From: Methylophilus glucosoxydans
Lineage (GTDB): Bacteria; Pseudomonadota; Gammaproteobacteria; Burkholderiales; Methylophilaceae
Direction: 5' to 3'
Assembly: GCF_042676145.1 (NCBI RefSeq)
Contig: NZ_JBHTJW010000002.1
Span: 806,001 to 870,000, forward strand
DNA length: 64,000 bases
This document shows, in pieces, positions 7,709-16,568 of the stretch. The translations under genes were made by a program, and so were the position numbers. The stretch's first letter is position 1; every line of letters begins with the position of its first letter. The notes under the pieces were generated by a model, which was not told where the DNA came from, made no database searches, and was given only the letters and a program-made list of their open reading frames with translations.

Positions 7709-10700
7709 GTGATTAGAAATACAAAAATACACAAAAGAGGACTACACACAGCGCTCACTGCATTGAGCGTGATGGCAACACAGCCCACTTGGGCAGAAGC
7801 ACTGAACACCCAATTGCCAACACAGCAAGAGGAGACTTTTAGCGTGCCAGTGAATGTGGATATTCCAAGACAGCCTTTGGCGAACTCTTTGCACGACCTG
7901 GGCAAAGCCACCGGGATGAATATCTCATTCCCGAACGACATCGTTTCTGGAAAAACTGCGCCAGAGGTACGTGGCCGTATGACGAGCGCGGAAGCCCTGC
8001 GGAGGATGTTGAATGAAAGCGGTCTTGTCCCTAAGGTGGAAGGTAATAACATTTTTATTCAAAAGGCCACAAAGGACGCAAAGAAAGATGTTCAGCTCGA
8101 TAAAGTAGAGGTTCGAGCCAAGCGCTTTTACGAAGTTGGGCCTTTGCCTGGCCTTGGTCTGACGAAAGAGGAAATTCCCGGCAACGTACAAAGTATTTCC
8201 GCCAAGGAAATTAAAGAGGCGCATTCTCTAAGTATCACCGACCTCATGAACCGCAAGCTTCAGTCAGTGACGGTAAATGACTACCAAGGTAACCCGTTCC
8301 AGATGGATGTGCAATATCGTGGTTTTACGGCAGGACCGCAAATTGGCACGCCGCAAGGTCTGAGTGTCTTTATTGATGGTATTCGCGTCAATGAACCGTT
8401 TGGTGATGTGGTGAACTGGGACATGTTGCCTATGAACGCACTGGCGAGTGTGGATGTATTCCCTGGTTCAAACCCTATTTTTGGATTGAACACCTTGGGA
8501 GGTGCCTTCTCCCTTAAAACTAAAGACGGCTTCAATAATGCTGGGGCAGATGTTGATATTTTGACTGGTTCATTTGGTCGTAAGCAGCTTCAAGTTGAAG
8601 GAGGTTGGAATAATGGTACGGTTGCCTTGTTTGGTGCAGGAAATTTTTTTCTGGAGGATGGTTGGCGTCAAAACTCACCTAGCCGGGTGAATCAGGCTTT
8701 TGGTAAAGCAAGCTATCGTGGAGATAAACTTGATTTAAGCTTAAGCACACTGTTGGTACAAAACAAATTGGTGGGCAATGGGTTGCTACCGAGCGAAATG
8801 TATGCGCAAGATCCTACCAGTATCTTTACTGGCCCCGATAAAACTACGAATAACCTCGCTCAATTCCAGCTTTCAGGTGCATTTCAAGTGACTGAGACCT
8901 TTAGTGTGACTGGTCAGGTGTATCGCCGTAATAGTCGCCGCCATCAGGTGGGAGCTGATGTATTTATGGGGATTGAAGATGATGCCTACGCGCGCCGCAT
9001 TCCTTCGGCTACTGAGCAATATACCTGTTTGTTTAAAAGCAGTGCAAATAACTTGTATGGAGTACCAGATTACGTAGTTGTTTCAATTGCAGAAGATAGC
9101 CCGGGCTCTGGAACTTATGACTCCTTCAGTAATACGTTTATATTAGATGCGCTAGGTGGATTTGCAGATTTAAGCACTGATTCAACCGGCCGTACATTAA
9201 CAAACTATTCAGATGCTGTATTTAATGCCGAAGTGCCTGAATACTATGCCAATGTTTTGAAATATCAATACACTTATTTTAGAAATCTGTGGGAAACAAG
9301 GGTTTATAACAGAGACGAGGAGTCTGTTGCGTTTGCTGGCAGTTCGCCGGAGTTTGGCGGTACAACTGAGGGGGGGGGAGGATTCTTATCGTCTAGCTGA
9401 CTTTCGGGTGGGCACATTCCCAACTGCATCAGGTGCAACCGTTTATTTCAACTTAGACAATTTTTATTATTCCACAGTCAATGGCGTCAATTATAAAAAT
9501 TGGCTGATTCTAACAGCACCTACTAACAACGATGCTTGCTCGGCTACAAAGATTGCTGATGCGACAAGGGCGGATGGGAAGGGTGCTTTCACTTACATTG
9601 CCCCCAACACTAATACGATAGCCACAGTTGATGGTGCTGGTAGTGGAACAGGTGGTGTGGTTTACGAAGTGGACCCTGATACTGGAAAAAAATATTACAC
9701 ACCAACTGCGATATTTACTGATAACAACATAGACCAGATTACCAATGGTGCCTCGGTACAGTTCAACTGGCATCTAGATCATCATAAAGTGATGATAGGT
9801 GCTTCTATTGATGCCGCAGATGCGACTTATGCCAATAAGCAGCGTCTTGGTTTGTTGGATGCTAGCCGCAACGCATATCTTGCGCCTGATGATATACACC
9901 CGATGTATGCTGGTGCGGATCAATGGGTAAGCAATAATGATTTTTCTGGGACACAAACCACCAAGAGTATTTATTTTAGTGAAACTTGGAGTCCGGTCGA
10001 TAACTGGCACTTTAGTATGTCAGGCCGCTATAACGACACTCAGACTAAAAACAAAATTGCTGCGCGCCGTGGCATTGGAGCGTATGAAATTGGCGATGTT
10101 ATTGGTTATCCAGATACTTACAATATTTGTACTGACCCTGCCTGTACTGGCGTTTCTACTCAATACACCACTCCGAGAATTGTGAATGCACTGGATAGTG
10201 CTGAAACAGAGAAATTCAAGTTTAATTCTTTCAACCCACAATTGGGTGCCAGTTGGCAAGCCAGGCCGGATTTAAATATTTATGCCAACGTGGCGCAAGG
10301 TACGCGCGTGCCGAGTGTGATTGAGTTAGGTTGTGCTTTAGATCGCAGTCCCTCAGGCGTTTTTCAAACAGATGGAAATGGCAATGTATACCAAATACCC
10401 AAAAGTATTGCCGAGAATCGCCAATGTACCTTACCTACTACGCTTTCAGGAGATCCTTATCTACCACAAATTAAAGCAACCAGTTATGAAGTCGGTATGA
10501 GAGGTATATGGAGTGAAAGCACGCAATGGAATATCAACGCGTATCAAACCGATCTCAAAGATGACATCTATTTTGTAGCGATTGGTAATGGGCGTGGCTT
10601 CTTCGACACTATAGGTAAAACCCGTCGACGCGGGATTGAAGCTGGCTTTAAAGGGAATATGGATCGCTTGCATTTTGGCTTGAACTATGGACTCACTGAT

Positions 10701-11324
10701 GCCACGTTTCAGGATGATTTCCTTATGTTTAGTGCTGATAACAGTAGTTCCAAAACTATCAGTACGCTAGGTGAGGGGGTGATCAATGTGAAGCCAGGGG
10801 ATCGCATGCCTGGTGTTTCGCTACATAACCTGAACGGGACGCTAAGTTACGATCTCACCGATAACTGGAATGTTGGGCTGACCATGGTCGCACACTCTGA
10901 CAGCTTTTTGCGTGGCAACGAGAATAATGAGCATCAAGTGGGTGTTTCGCGAACTTTCACTGCGATTCGACAGGTAGATGATGGGAGTGGAAACGGCACA
11001 ACTAAGGCTGAGGTGTATACCCGCACCTTAGCGCCTACCACGAACCCAGGTAAGGCGCCAGGCTATGCGACCTTTAACTTGCAAAGCAGTTATCGTTTCA
11101 ATAAAGAGTGGACGGCCACAGTGCTGGTCACCAACTTATTTGATAAAGAGTATTTCACTGCTGGTCGATTAGGTAGAAACCCTTTTTCACCTAGTGTTTT
11201 AGGCAATATTGGGCCTGATGGATATAACCATAATTCAAATGATTGGCGCAGTACTAACTATATTGCACCAAGCGCACCGCGTGGAATATGGTTCAGCTTG
11301 AACTGGCATTTTCAGCCAGATTGA
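7709..11324 (+). CDS. TonB-dependent receptor 1 with STN signalling domain, frame broken by a G9 run
   Basis: Starts at GTG 7709 after AGGAG. The first frame runs to a stop at 9400 and the second is open to 11324; removing one G from the 9-G run at 9370-9378 joins them into about 1204 residues. The order is signal peptide, STN domain (~50-110, VNVDIPRQPLANSLHDLGKA), TonB-box-like KVEVRA, plug (NVQSISAKEIKEAH, DGIRVNEPFGDVVNWDM, FPGSNPIFGLNTLGGA), then the barrel with NLFDKEYFTAGRLGRNPFSP near the end. The protein ends HFQPD rather than in a terminal aromatic. STN-bearing receptors import a ligand and signal through FecR/FecI, encoded just upstream. As written the product would stop within the barrel and be non-functional. 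It is a close paralogue of receptor 2. Confidence 0.85.
9370..9378 (+). repeat. Nine-G homopolymer inside receptor 1, at the frame break
   Basis: A run of nine G bases preceded by GA and followed by AGG. The upstream frame ends at 9400 shortly after the tract; the downstream frame, +1 relative to it, carries the rest of the barrel with full similarity to receptor 2. Eight Gs would give continuous coding. Poly-G tracts in TonB receptors are a known phase-variation device, for example in Neisseria haemoglobin receptors. Confidence 0.9.
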
Positions 11325-11565
11325 TGATTAAGTACTTTTTAGGAGAATGTCCCAATGACGTAAGACTCAACCTTGGGTAGATTGTGACAGCAGGAAAGAT
11401 CTAAGACAAAAGTTAAAAGGGCATTTGTGACTACGAAGCAAATGCTTTGCAAAATTCAACAGCAACATATTTAGAACTTAAGCGGGACTAAGTGAGTTGT
11501 CGTGAATTGGTGATGCGGGCAGCCACAAATGCCTGCTCATTGTACCTTTTTACAAGGAGTTAAAA

Positions 11566-12486
11566 ATGAAAAAAGTGATTTTGGCGATGGCTGTTGCTGG
11601 GCTGTATGCGTTTAATACAACATCTGTTTTTGCGACTGGGCTTGTAGCGATCCCAGCAACGGGCTTTAGTGGCTCTGCTTATACGTTATGCAATACGACG
11701 GGTAATTTTGGTTCTAGCACTCCAACACAACCAACGACGAGCGCAAATAACACTTGTGCCACTTTTCCAACAAATGAAGCCACGTCTCCTGTCGCCGGAT
11801 ATACATTAATCGCGTCAACCACAAGAAATGCTGTGATCAATGGAACTACGATTGGTAATGTGTCTGATCGCGTATGGCGTAATTCTGCTGGTACGTCATG
11901 CATATTTGGGGCACGATTTACTGCATTAAATGCGGATTGGGACCCAAACACAGCTGGAACCCAATACTTTGAAGTGAATGATATTGCGCGTGGCGGATTT
12001 GGAAGTGCATCAGTAAATGCGGGGTATTTCGTTCAAGCCACTAATGCATCCCCCATTTACCGTATCGGCCGTACGTTTACTTCAGTACAGCATCGTGCCT
12101 ATAAATATGACACAGCAGCAAATAAGTTGTTGCTCGGTACTAATTACTTAGACTTACCAACTGCTAACAGTGTTAATGCTGCCTACACAGGTGAGGTAAC
12201 AGGTATAGGGCCATCAACTGCGGCATCAACTACCGCAGCCACTCAAGATGCAGTAGTGAATAGTAATTGGATTGATTTCACGATGGACGTAGGTTATGTC
12301 GACGATGATGGAGGATCCAACGTCGTTTCTGCAATGACTTATGTTGAGGCGGCTTGTAATTCCTCTGCCGTTTCTGGATGGGTAAAAACTGGAGCGATTC
12401 GCTTACGTCAAACTGGTCAAGAGGCTACCACCATGCAGGAGATTAGCATTGACGGTTATGCACCTCCCGGAGCAACTGTACCTTAA
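11566..12486 (+). CDS. Exported protein of unknown function, between receptor 1 and the RTX gene
   Basis: 306 residues, ATG preceded by AAGGAG. A clear Sec signal peptide (~1-23) ends in SVFA. The mature part is rich in Thr, Ser, Asn and Ala, with few charges and four scattered cysteines (YTLCN, NTCAT, TSCIF, EAACN) that could form two disulfides outside the cytoplasm, plus an acidic patch DVGYVDDDGGSN near residue 245. I recognise no family. Its placement after a TonB receptor and before an RTX gene and two secretion systems suggests a receptor-associated binding protein or a substrate of the type II-like machine; both are inference. There is no lipobox, PEP-CTERM tail or RTX repeat. Confidence 0.8.
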   Translation: MKKVILAMAVAGLYAFNTTSVFATGLVAIPATGFSGSAYTLCNTTGNFGSSTPTQPTTSANNTCATFPTNEATSPVAGYTLIASTTRNAVINGTTIGNVSDRVWRNSAGTSCIFGARFTALNADWDPNTAGTQYFEVNDIARGGFGSASVNAGYFVQATNASPIYRIGRTFTSVQHRAYKYDTAANKLLLGTNYLDLPTANSVNAAYTGEVTGIGPSTAASTTAATQDAVVNSNWIDFTMDVGYVDDDGGSNVVSAMTYVEAACNSSAVSGWVKTGAIRLRQTGQEATTMQEISIDGYAPPGATVP

Positions 12487-12513
12487 TGAGTTTAGTGCTT
12501 TTTAATTAATCAA

Positions 12514-12539
12514 CTGGAGTAGCAGCGATGCTGCTCCAG
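12514..12539 (+). other. RNA hairpin between the exported protein and the RTX gene
   Basis: AGCAGC-GAT-GCTGCT forms a perfect 6-bp stem with a 3-base loop, extended by CTGG/CCAG with a 3-base bulge. No T-run follows, so it looks like an internal mRNA hairpin (processing, stabilisation or partial attenuation) rather than a full terminator. It ends 24 bases before the RTX start codon. Confidence 0.5.
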
Positions 12540-12563
12540 TACCGAGACGTGAGGAGTTTTAAA

Positions 12564-14786
12564 ATGGCAATTAAGATTTTTAATGGTACAGAGACTGACT
12601 ATACGGGTACATCGAATCCAGATTTAATTATTGGTAATGGATTAGATAACAATATTGCTGGTGATGGAGGAGGGGATATCATCCTTGCGCAAGCTGGTAA
12701 TGACTTTGTAGATGGCGGCGCAGGTGATGACATTCTTTTTGGCGGTGACGGTGACGACATTTTGTTAGGTGGTGACGGTGACGATGCCATCATCGGCGGC
12801 GCAGGTGATGACATTATTGATGTTGGGAGTGGCGATAACTATGCCGATGGTGGTGATGGTGTCGACAACATCTATGGGGGCGATGGCGACGATGCCTTGT
12901 TTGGCGGGGCTGGAAACGATGTTATCTATGGTGGCGAGGGTGATGATGTTCTAAGTGGCGGAGAAGGTAACGATTACCTACAAGGGGATGATAGTTCTGC
13001 TGGAGATGAAACTGTTGTTGGTAATCTCTTCTTGGCAACATCTTATGACGCAATGATCGGTGGCGATGGCAACGATACCTTCCGTATCGGTAATGAGGAG
13101 GATGCAGAAGGTCTCATTATCGAAGGTGGGGTGTCAGGTCTTGATAATGCAGGCAACGAGGCACGGTATATTGAATTGTCTGAAGCCGACGAAACAGATG
13201 AAGATGCTGGTTTAGTTGCTATTGACACTACAACTGGGAATATTGTGCCTATTGAAGATGAGGACATGTCATTAGAGGCGGAAACAGACGTTCGTCTCAA
13301 TATCGTCACTCGTCCTGGATCTTCTGCCATCAGCACCTTTGCCACAACAATCGCTGGTTATAACGCTGTGGATACTCTTGAGTTCACCAAGTCCGGTGAA
13401 TTTGAAGGCATTCAATTTTCTGGCATTGAGCGTATTGAGCTGGCTAGTGGTGTGGAAATCACTTTGGAAGCTGAGCAACTAGAAGAAAATGGTGAGTCAC
13501 TCAGCTTGGGAGAGATTAATCCCGGCTACCAAATCCACGGTGTTGCTGGTGGTCCAGTCGAAAACGTCACTGTTGAACTTGAGTTTGAAGAAGCCACTTT
13601 TGAGCCAGCTTCTACCATTGTGGGTGCTACACCAGTCACATACGACAAGGCTGCGTTTGAGGTAGATGACTTCTCTGTTGCTCACCTTTACTACAATGTG
13701 GATGTGACGTACGACGCTTCAGAAGGCGAAGCTGGTAGCTTCACCCGCATTGACGGTGCTAACGAAGGTAGCGACGCACACGAGATCGTACTGGGTAGCG
13801 AAGGTGTTGACTACGCGACCATGCGTTTGGGTGATGACACGGTTTACGGTAACGGCGGCAATGATTTGTTGATCGGTCATGGCGGTGCTGACTACCTGGA
13901 TGGTGGCGAAGGCAATGACATTTTTGTGATCGGCGGTTTTGGTAGTGGTGTGCAAGGCACAACTTCTAAGGCGGATGACGGTAACAAAGAGTGGATTGCG
14001 ACTGGCGCTAAACACGATGTGATCGTGGGTGGTGATGGCGTGGACACATTGCGCATTACGACCGGTATCGGCGCTAACACTAAAGCCAATGGTACTGTGG
14101 TACTCAACAACGACAACTTCCAGTCTATGGAGGTGGTACAAGTCGGAGGTACGGTTGGCCGTTTGAATGTTGAAAACACTGACCTGCAATTGCTCAACGA
14201 TCATTACTACTTCAAAGCCAACGGCACGGTATCTGATCTCTCCAACACCCTGGGTAACAACGGCGGCACCATCAACAATGTGGTCGTAGATGCTTCTGGC
14301 TTGACCACCAATGGCCTGCGTTTTGAAGGTAATGCTAACCAGCAAACCTTTATCGGCACCAGCAAAGCTGACGTATTTGTTGGCAATGGCGGGAACGATA
14401 CGCTGACAGGGAATGGCGGCGCGGATACGTTTGTGTTCGGCAAAGTCTACGAGCAAGTCGTGACTGGCTCTTCTACTAGCGTGCAAACCTATACCAACAC
14501 GGCGTTTAACCTGACCGGGGTAGACACCATCACTGATTTCACCCGTGGCACCGACAAAATCGAGTTGCACCTGGATCAGTACAGCCAGTTGGCAGGGTTT
14601 AACAGCAGCATGTTGCGTGTGAACAGCACCGGCACTGCGCAAGACGCCAATGATTACCTGATTTACAACACCACCACTAAAACCCTCAGCTATGACGCAG
14701 ATGGTAATGGTAGCGGTGCCAAGGTAGACATTGCAGTGTTGACAGGTGTCAGCACAGTGTCTGTGTCGGACTTTGTTGTCGTTTAA
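12564..14786 (+). CDS. RTX calcium-binding protein, probable type I secretion substrate
   Basis: 740 residues; ATG 12564 follows GAGGAG. There is no Sec signal peptide. About a dozen glycine/aspartate nonapeptides of the GGxGxDxxx type lie at ~40-150 (GGAGDDILF, GGDGDDILL, GGDGDDAII and so on), with further blocks at ~425-460 (YGNGGNDLL, DGGEGNDIF) and ~610-635 (GNGGNDTLT, GNGGADTFVF). These form a parallel beta-roll that folds on Ca2+ outside the cell. The last ~100 residues resemble the serralysin-type C-terminal region (GVDTITDFTRGTDKIEL ... DYLIYNTTTKTLSYDADGNG) and end in the hydrophobic SVSDFVVV, as type I signals do. The middle (~150-420) is acidic with no enzyme motif, so a surface-layer, adhesive or cation-buffering role is likelier than a hydrolase. 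Two ABC exporters, a membrane-fusion protein and a TolC homologue follow directly. Confidence 0.92.
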   Translation: MAIKIFNGTETDYTGTSNPDLIIGNGLDNNIAGDGGGDIILAQAGNDFVDGGAGDDILFGGDGDDILLGGDGDDAIIGGAGDDIIDVGSGDNYADGGDGVDNIYGGDGDDALFGGAGNDVIYGGEGDDVLSGGEGNDYLQGDDSSAGDETVVGNLFLATSYDAMIGGDGNDTFRIGNEEDAEGLIIEGGVSGLDNAGNEARYIELSEADETDEDAGLVAIDTTTGNIVPIEDEDMSLEAETDVRLNIVTRPGSSAISTFATTIAGYNAVDTLEFTKSGEFEGIQFSGIERIELASGVEITLEAEQLEENGESLSLGEINPGYQIHGVAGGPVENVTVELEFEEATFEPASTIVGATPVTYDKAAFEVDDFSVAHLYYNVDVTYDASEGEAGSFTRIDGANEGSDAHEIVLGSEGVDYATMRLGDDTVYGNGGNDLLIGHGGADYLDGGEGNDIFVIGGFGSGVQGTTSKADDGNKEWIATGAKHDVIVGGDGVDTLRITTGIGANTKANGTVVLNNDNFQSMEVVQVGGTVGRLNVENTDLQLLNDHYYFKANGTVSDLSNTLGNNGGTINNVVVDASGLTTNGLRFEGNANQQTFIGTSKADVFVGNGGNDTLTGNGGADTFVFGKVYEQVVTGSSTSVQTYTNTAFNLTGVDTITDFTRGTDKIELHLDQYSQLAGFNSSMLRVNSTGTAQDANDYLIYNTTTKTLSYDADGNGSGAKVDIAVLTGVSTVSVSDFVVV

Positions 14787-14799
14787 GTAGCGGCGGATA

Positions 14800-14823
14800 G
14801 GCGGGCAGGGAAACCTGCCTGCC
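14800..14823 (+). other. GAAA-tetraloop hairpin between the RTX gene and its exporter genes
   Basis: A 10-bp stem (one G-U pair) closes on a GAAA tetraloop, the stem core being GGCAGG/CCTGCC. It starts 14 bases after the RTX stop and has no T-run. Stable hairpins here typically let the abundant substrate transcript accumulate over the downstream exporter message, as in haemolysin operons; that role is inferred. Confidence 0.6.
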
Positions 14824-14852
14824 GATACGCTCTATCAAAGTCCTTAGTCGTG

Positions 14853-16568
14853 ATGAAGTTGTCGCAAGCTGAAACCATCAAGCAAGCATTGCCCGCCCTG
14901 TGGCCGTTGTGGCGCCGCGTATGGTTGTTTGGGGTGGTGACCAATTTGCTGATTCTGGTGCCCTCCTGGTATATGCTGGAGGTGTACGACCGCGTCATTA
15001 ATAGCCGTAATGTTTCGACCTTGCTGATGCTCACAATGATGGCGGCTTTTGCCTATCTGGTGATGGAAGCGCTCGAGTGGCAGCGCCGCAACTTGTTGCA
15101 GTCGGCGGCCAAAAAGTTTGAATCCCTGTTGCAACAACGCGTATTTGAACGCGTATTTGCGAGCAGGTTGTCCATGCCTGAATTCCCTGCCAGCCAGGTA
15201 TTTTCTGATTTCTCTACCCTCAAGCAAGCGCTACATTCTTCTGCCTGTTTGAGCCTGATTGATGCCCCGTTCTGCCTGATTTTTTTAGCGGCCGTGTTCT
15301 GGATTCATCCGGCACTGGGCTTGCTTACCCTGGCTGGGCTCACCATACAATTGATTTTGACCTGGCATAACCAGTCTCGCGTCGCCCCGCTGATGGCGCA
15401 GGCCAACCAGCATGCAATCGAGTCACACCGTTATTTTGCCAGCATCAGCCGTCATGGCGATGCCATGCATGCCATGGCCATGCTGGCGCCCATGCAGCAG
15501 CGTTGGCTGCAACACCAGCACGGTTTTTTGTGGCAGCAGGCGCAAGCCTCGGCATTGGCGGGCAAAAGCGCCGCTGCTGCCCGCTGGCTGCAAACCCTGC
15601 AAACCAGCTTGATTCTGGGCCTGGCCTGTTACTTGTTTATTGCAGGTGATCTGTACAACGGCGGCGCCATGATGATTGTGGCCTCGATTCTGGCTGCCCG
15701 CGTGCTCGCACCGCTGGTGCAATGTGTGGGTCATTGGAAAACCTATGAGCAAGCCTGGACCGCGTATCAACGCATAGACAGTTTGCTGGCGGGGGCGCCA
15801 GCCACTGCGCCCGGCATGGTCTTGCCGCCGCCAGTCGGCGAGTTGAGCGTAGACCAGCTGGGTTATGCCATGCCGCAAGCAGGCAAAACGCCTGCAGAGG
15901 CGTTTATCCGCCAGGTGCAGTTTAAGCTTGCGCCGGGGCAGGTGCTGATTGTCGCTGGCGCCTCGGCGTCAGGTAAAACCACACTGGCCAAATTGCTGGT
16001 CGGCTTGCTGGCACCCACCACCGGCCGGGTACGCTTGGATGGGGTGGATATTTACCGTTGGGATAAAAACCAGCTCGGCCCTTCGCTGGGATATCTAGCG
16101 CAAGAGGTCGATGTGTTTGATGGCCGCCTCGTGGATAATATTTGCCGTTTTCAAACACCTGATCCTGCCGCGCTGGCTGAGGTACTCGATCTGCTGGGCC
16201 TCAACGAGTGGGTGCAGCAGTTACCAGAAGGGCTCAATACCGTGATTGGCGCATCTGGCATGCACCTGTCTGGCGGCGAACGGCAGTTGATTGGCCTGGC
16301 CCGCGCTTTTTATGGCAAGCCGCGTTTTGTGGTGCTCGATGAGCCCAATGCCAATCTCGACACCACCAGTGAGCGATTGTTACAGCAGGCGATTGCGCGC
16401 ATGAAGCAACAGGGCACTACCTTTGTCATCATCAGCCATTTGCAACACATTTTAAGCATCGCCGACTGCATGCTGGTGATGTGCCAGGGCCAGATGATCC
16501 GCTTCGGCAAACCGGCCGAGGTGCTGGCCAGTTTTCAGCCGGAGTCCGGCAAGGTGGCGAGTTTATGA
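14853..16568 (+). CDS. Type I secretion ABC transporter, first of a pair (PrtD-like)
   Basis: 571 residues from ATG 14853 (GTG 14850 is also possible). The N-terminal ~300 residues hold the membrane domain with about six helices, starting WRRVWLFGVVTNLLILVPSWYMLEVYDRV, a typical PrtD/HasD beginning. The nucleotide-binding domain has Walker A GASASGKTT, signature LSGGERQ, and Walker B FVVLDEPNANLD. There is no peptidase-C39 domain, as expected for exporters of RTX proteins with C-terminal signals. Its stop overlaps the start of a second such gene (ATGA), so the pair probably forms a heterodimer that energises RTX export. Confidence 0.93.
   Translation: MKLSQAETIKQALPALWPLWRRVWLFGVVTNLLILVPSWYMLEVYDRVINSRNVSTLLMLTMMAAFAYLVMEALEWQRRNLLQSAAKKFESLLQQRVFERVFASRLSMPEFPASQVFSDFSTLKQALHSSACLSLIDAPFCLIFLAAVFWIHPALGLLTLAGLTIQLILTWHNQSRVAPLMAQANQHAIESHRYFASISRHGDAMHAMAMLAPMQQRWLQHQHGFLWQQAQASALAGKSAAAARWLQTLQTSLILGLACYLFIAGDLYNGGAMMIVASILAARVLAPLVQCVGHWKTYEQAWTAYQRIDSLLAGAPATAPGMVLPPPVGELSVDQLGYAMPQAGKTPAEAFIRQVQFKLAPGQVLIVAGASASGKTTLAKLLVGLLAPTTGRVRLDGVDIYRWDKNQLGPSLGYLAQEVDVFDGRLVDNICRFQTPDPAALAEVLDLLGLNEWVQQLPEGLNTVIGASGMHLSGGERQLIGLARAFYGKPRFVVLDEPNANLDTTSERLLQQAIARMKQQGTTFVIISHLQHILSIADCMLVMCQGQMIRFGKPAEVLASFQPESGKVASL

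Noticed and set aside
9327..11324. Second half of receptor 1 as an independent gene
   Set aside because: Its first codons overlap the upstream frame and it lacks a signal peptide and ribosome site. It continues the barrel of the same receptor.
12690..12975. Short repeats resembling a CRISPR or satellite array
   Set aside because: The repeats are 27-base units encoding RTX nonapeptides in frame, without unique spacers.
13719..14642. 307-codon open frame on the minus strand
   Set aside because: It lies wholly opposite the RTX gene, whose Gly/Asp-rich codons suppress stops in this frame. No ribosome site, motif or protein-like pattern is evident.
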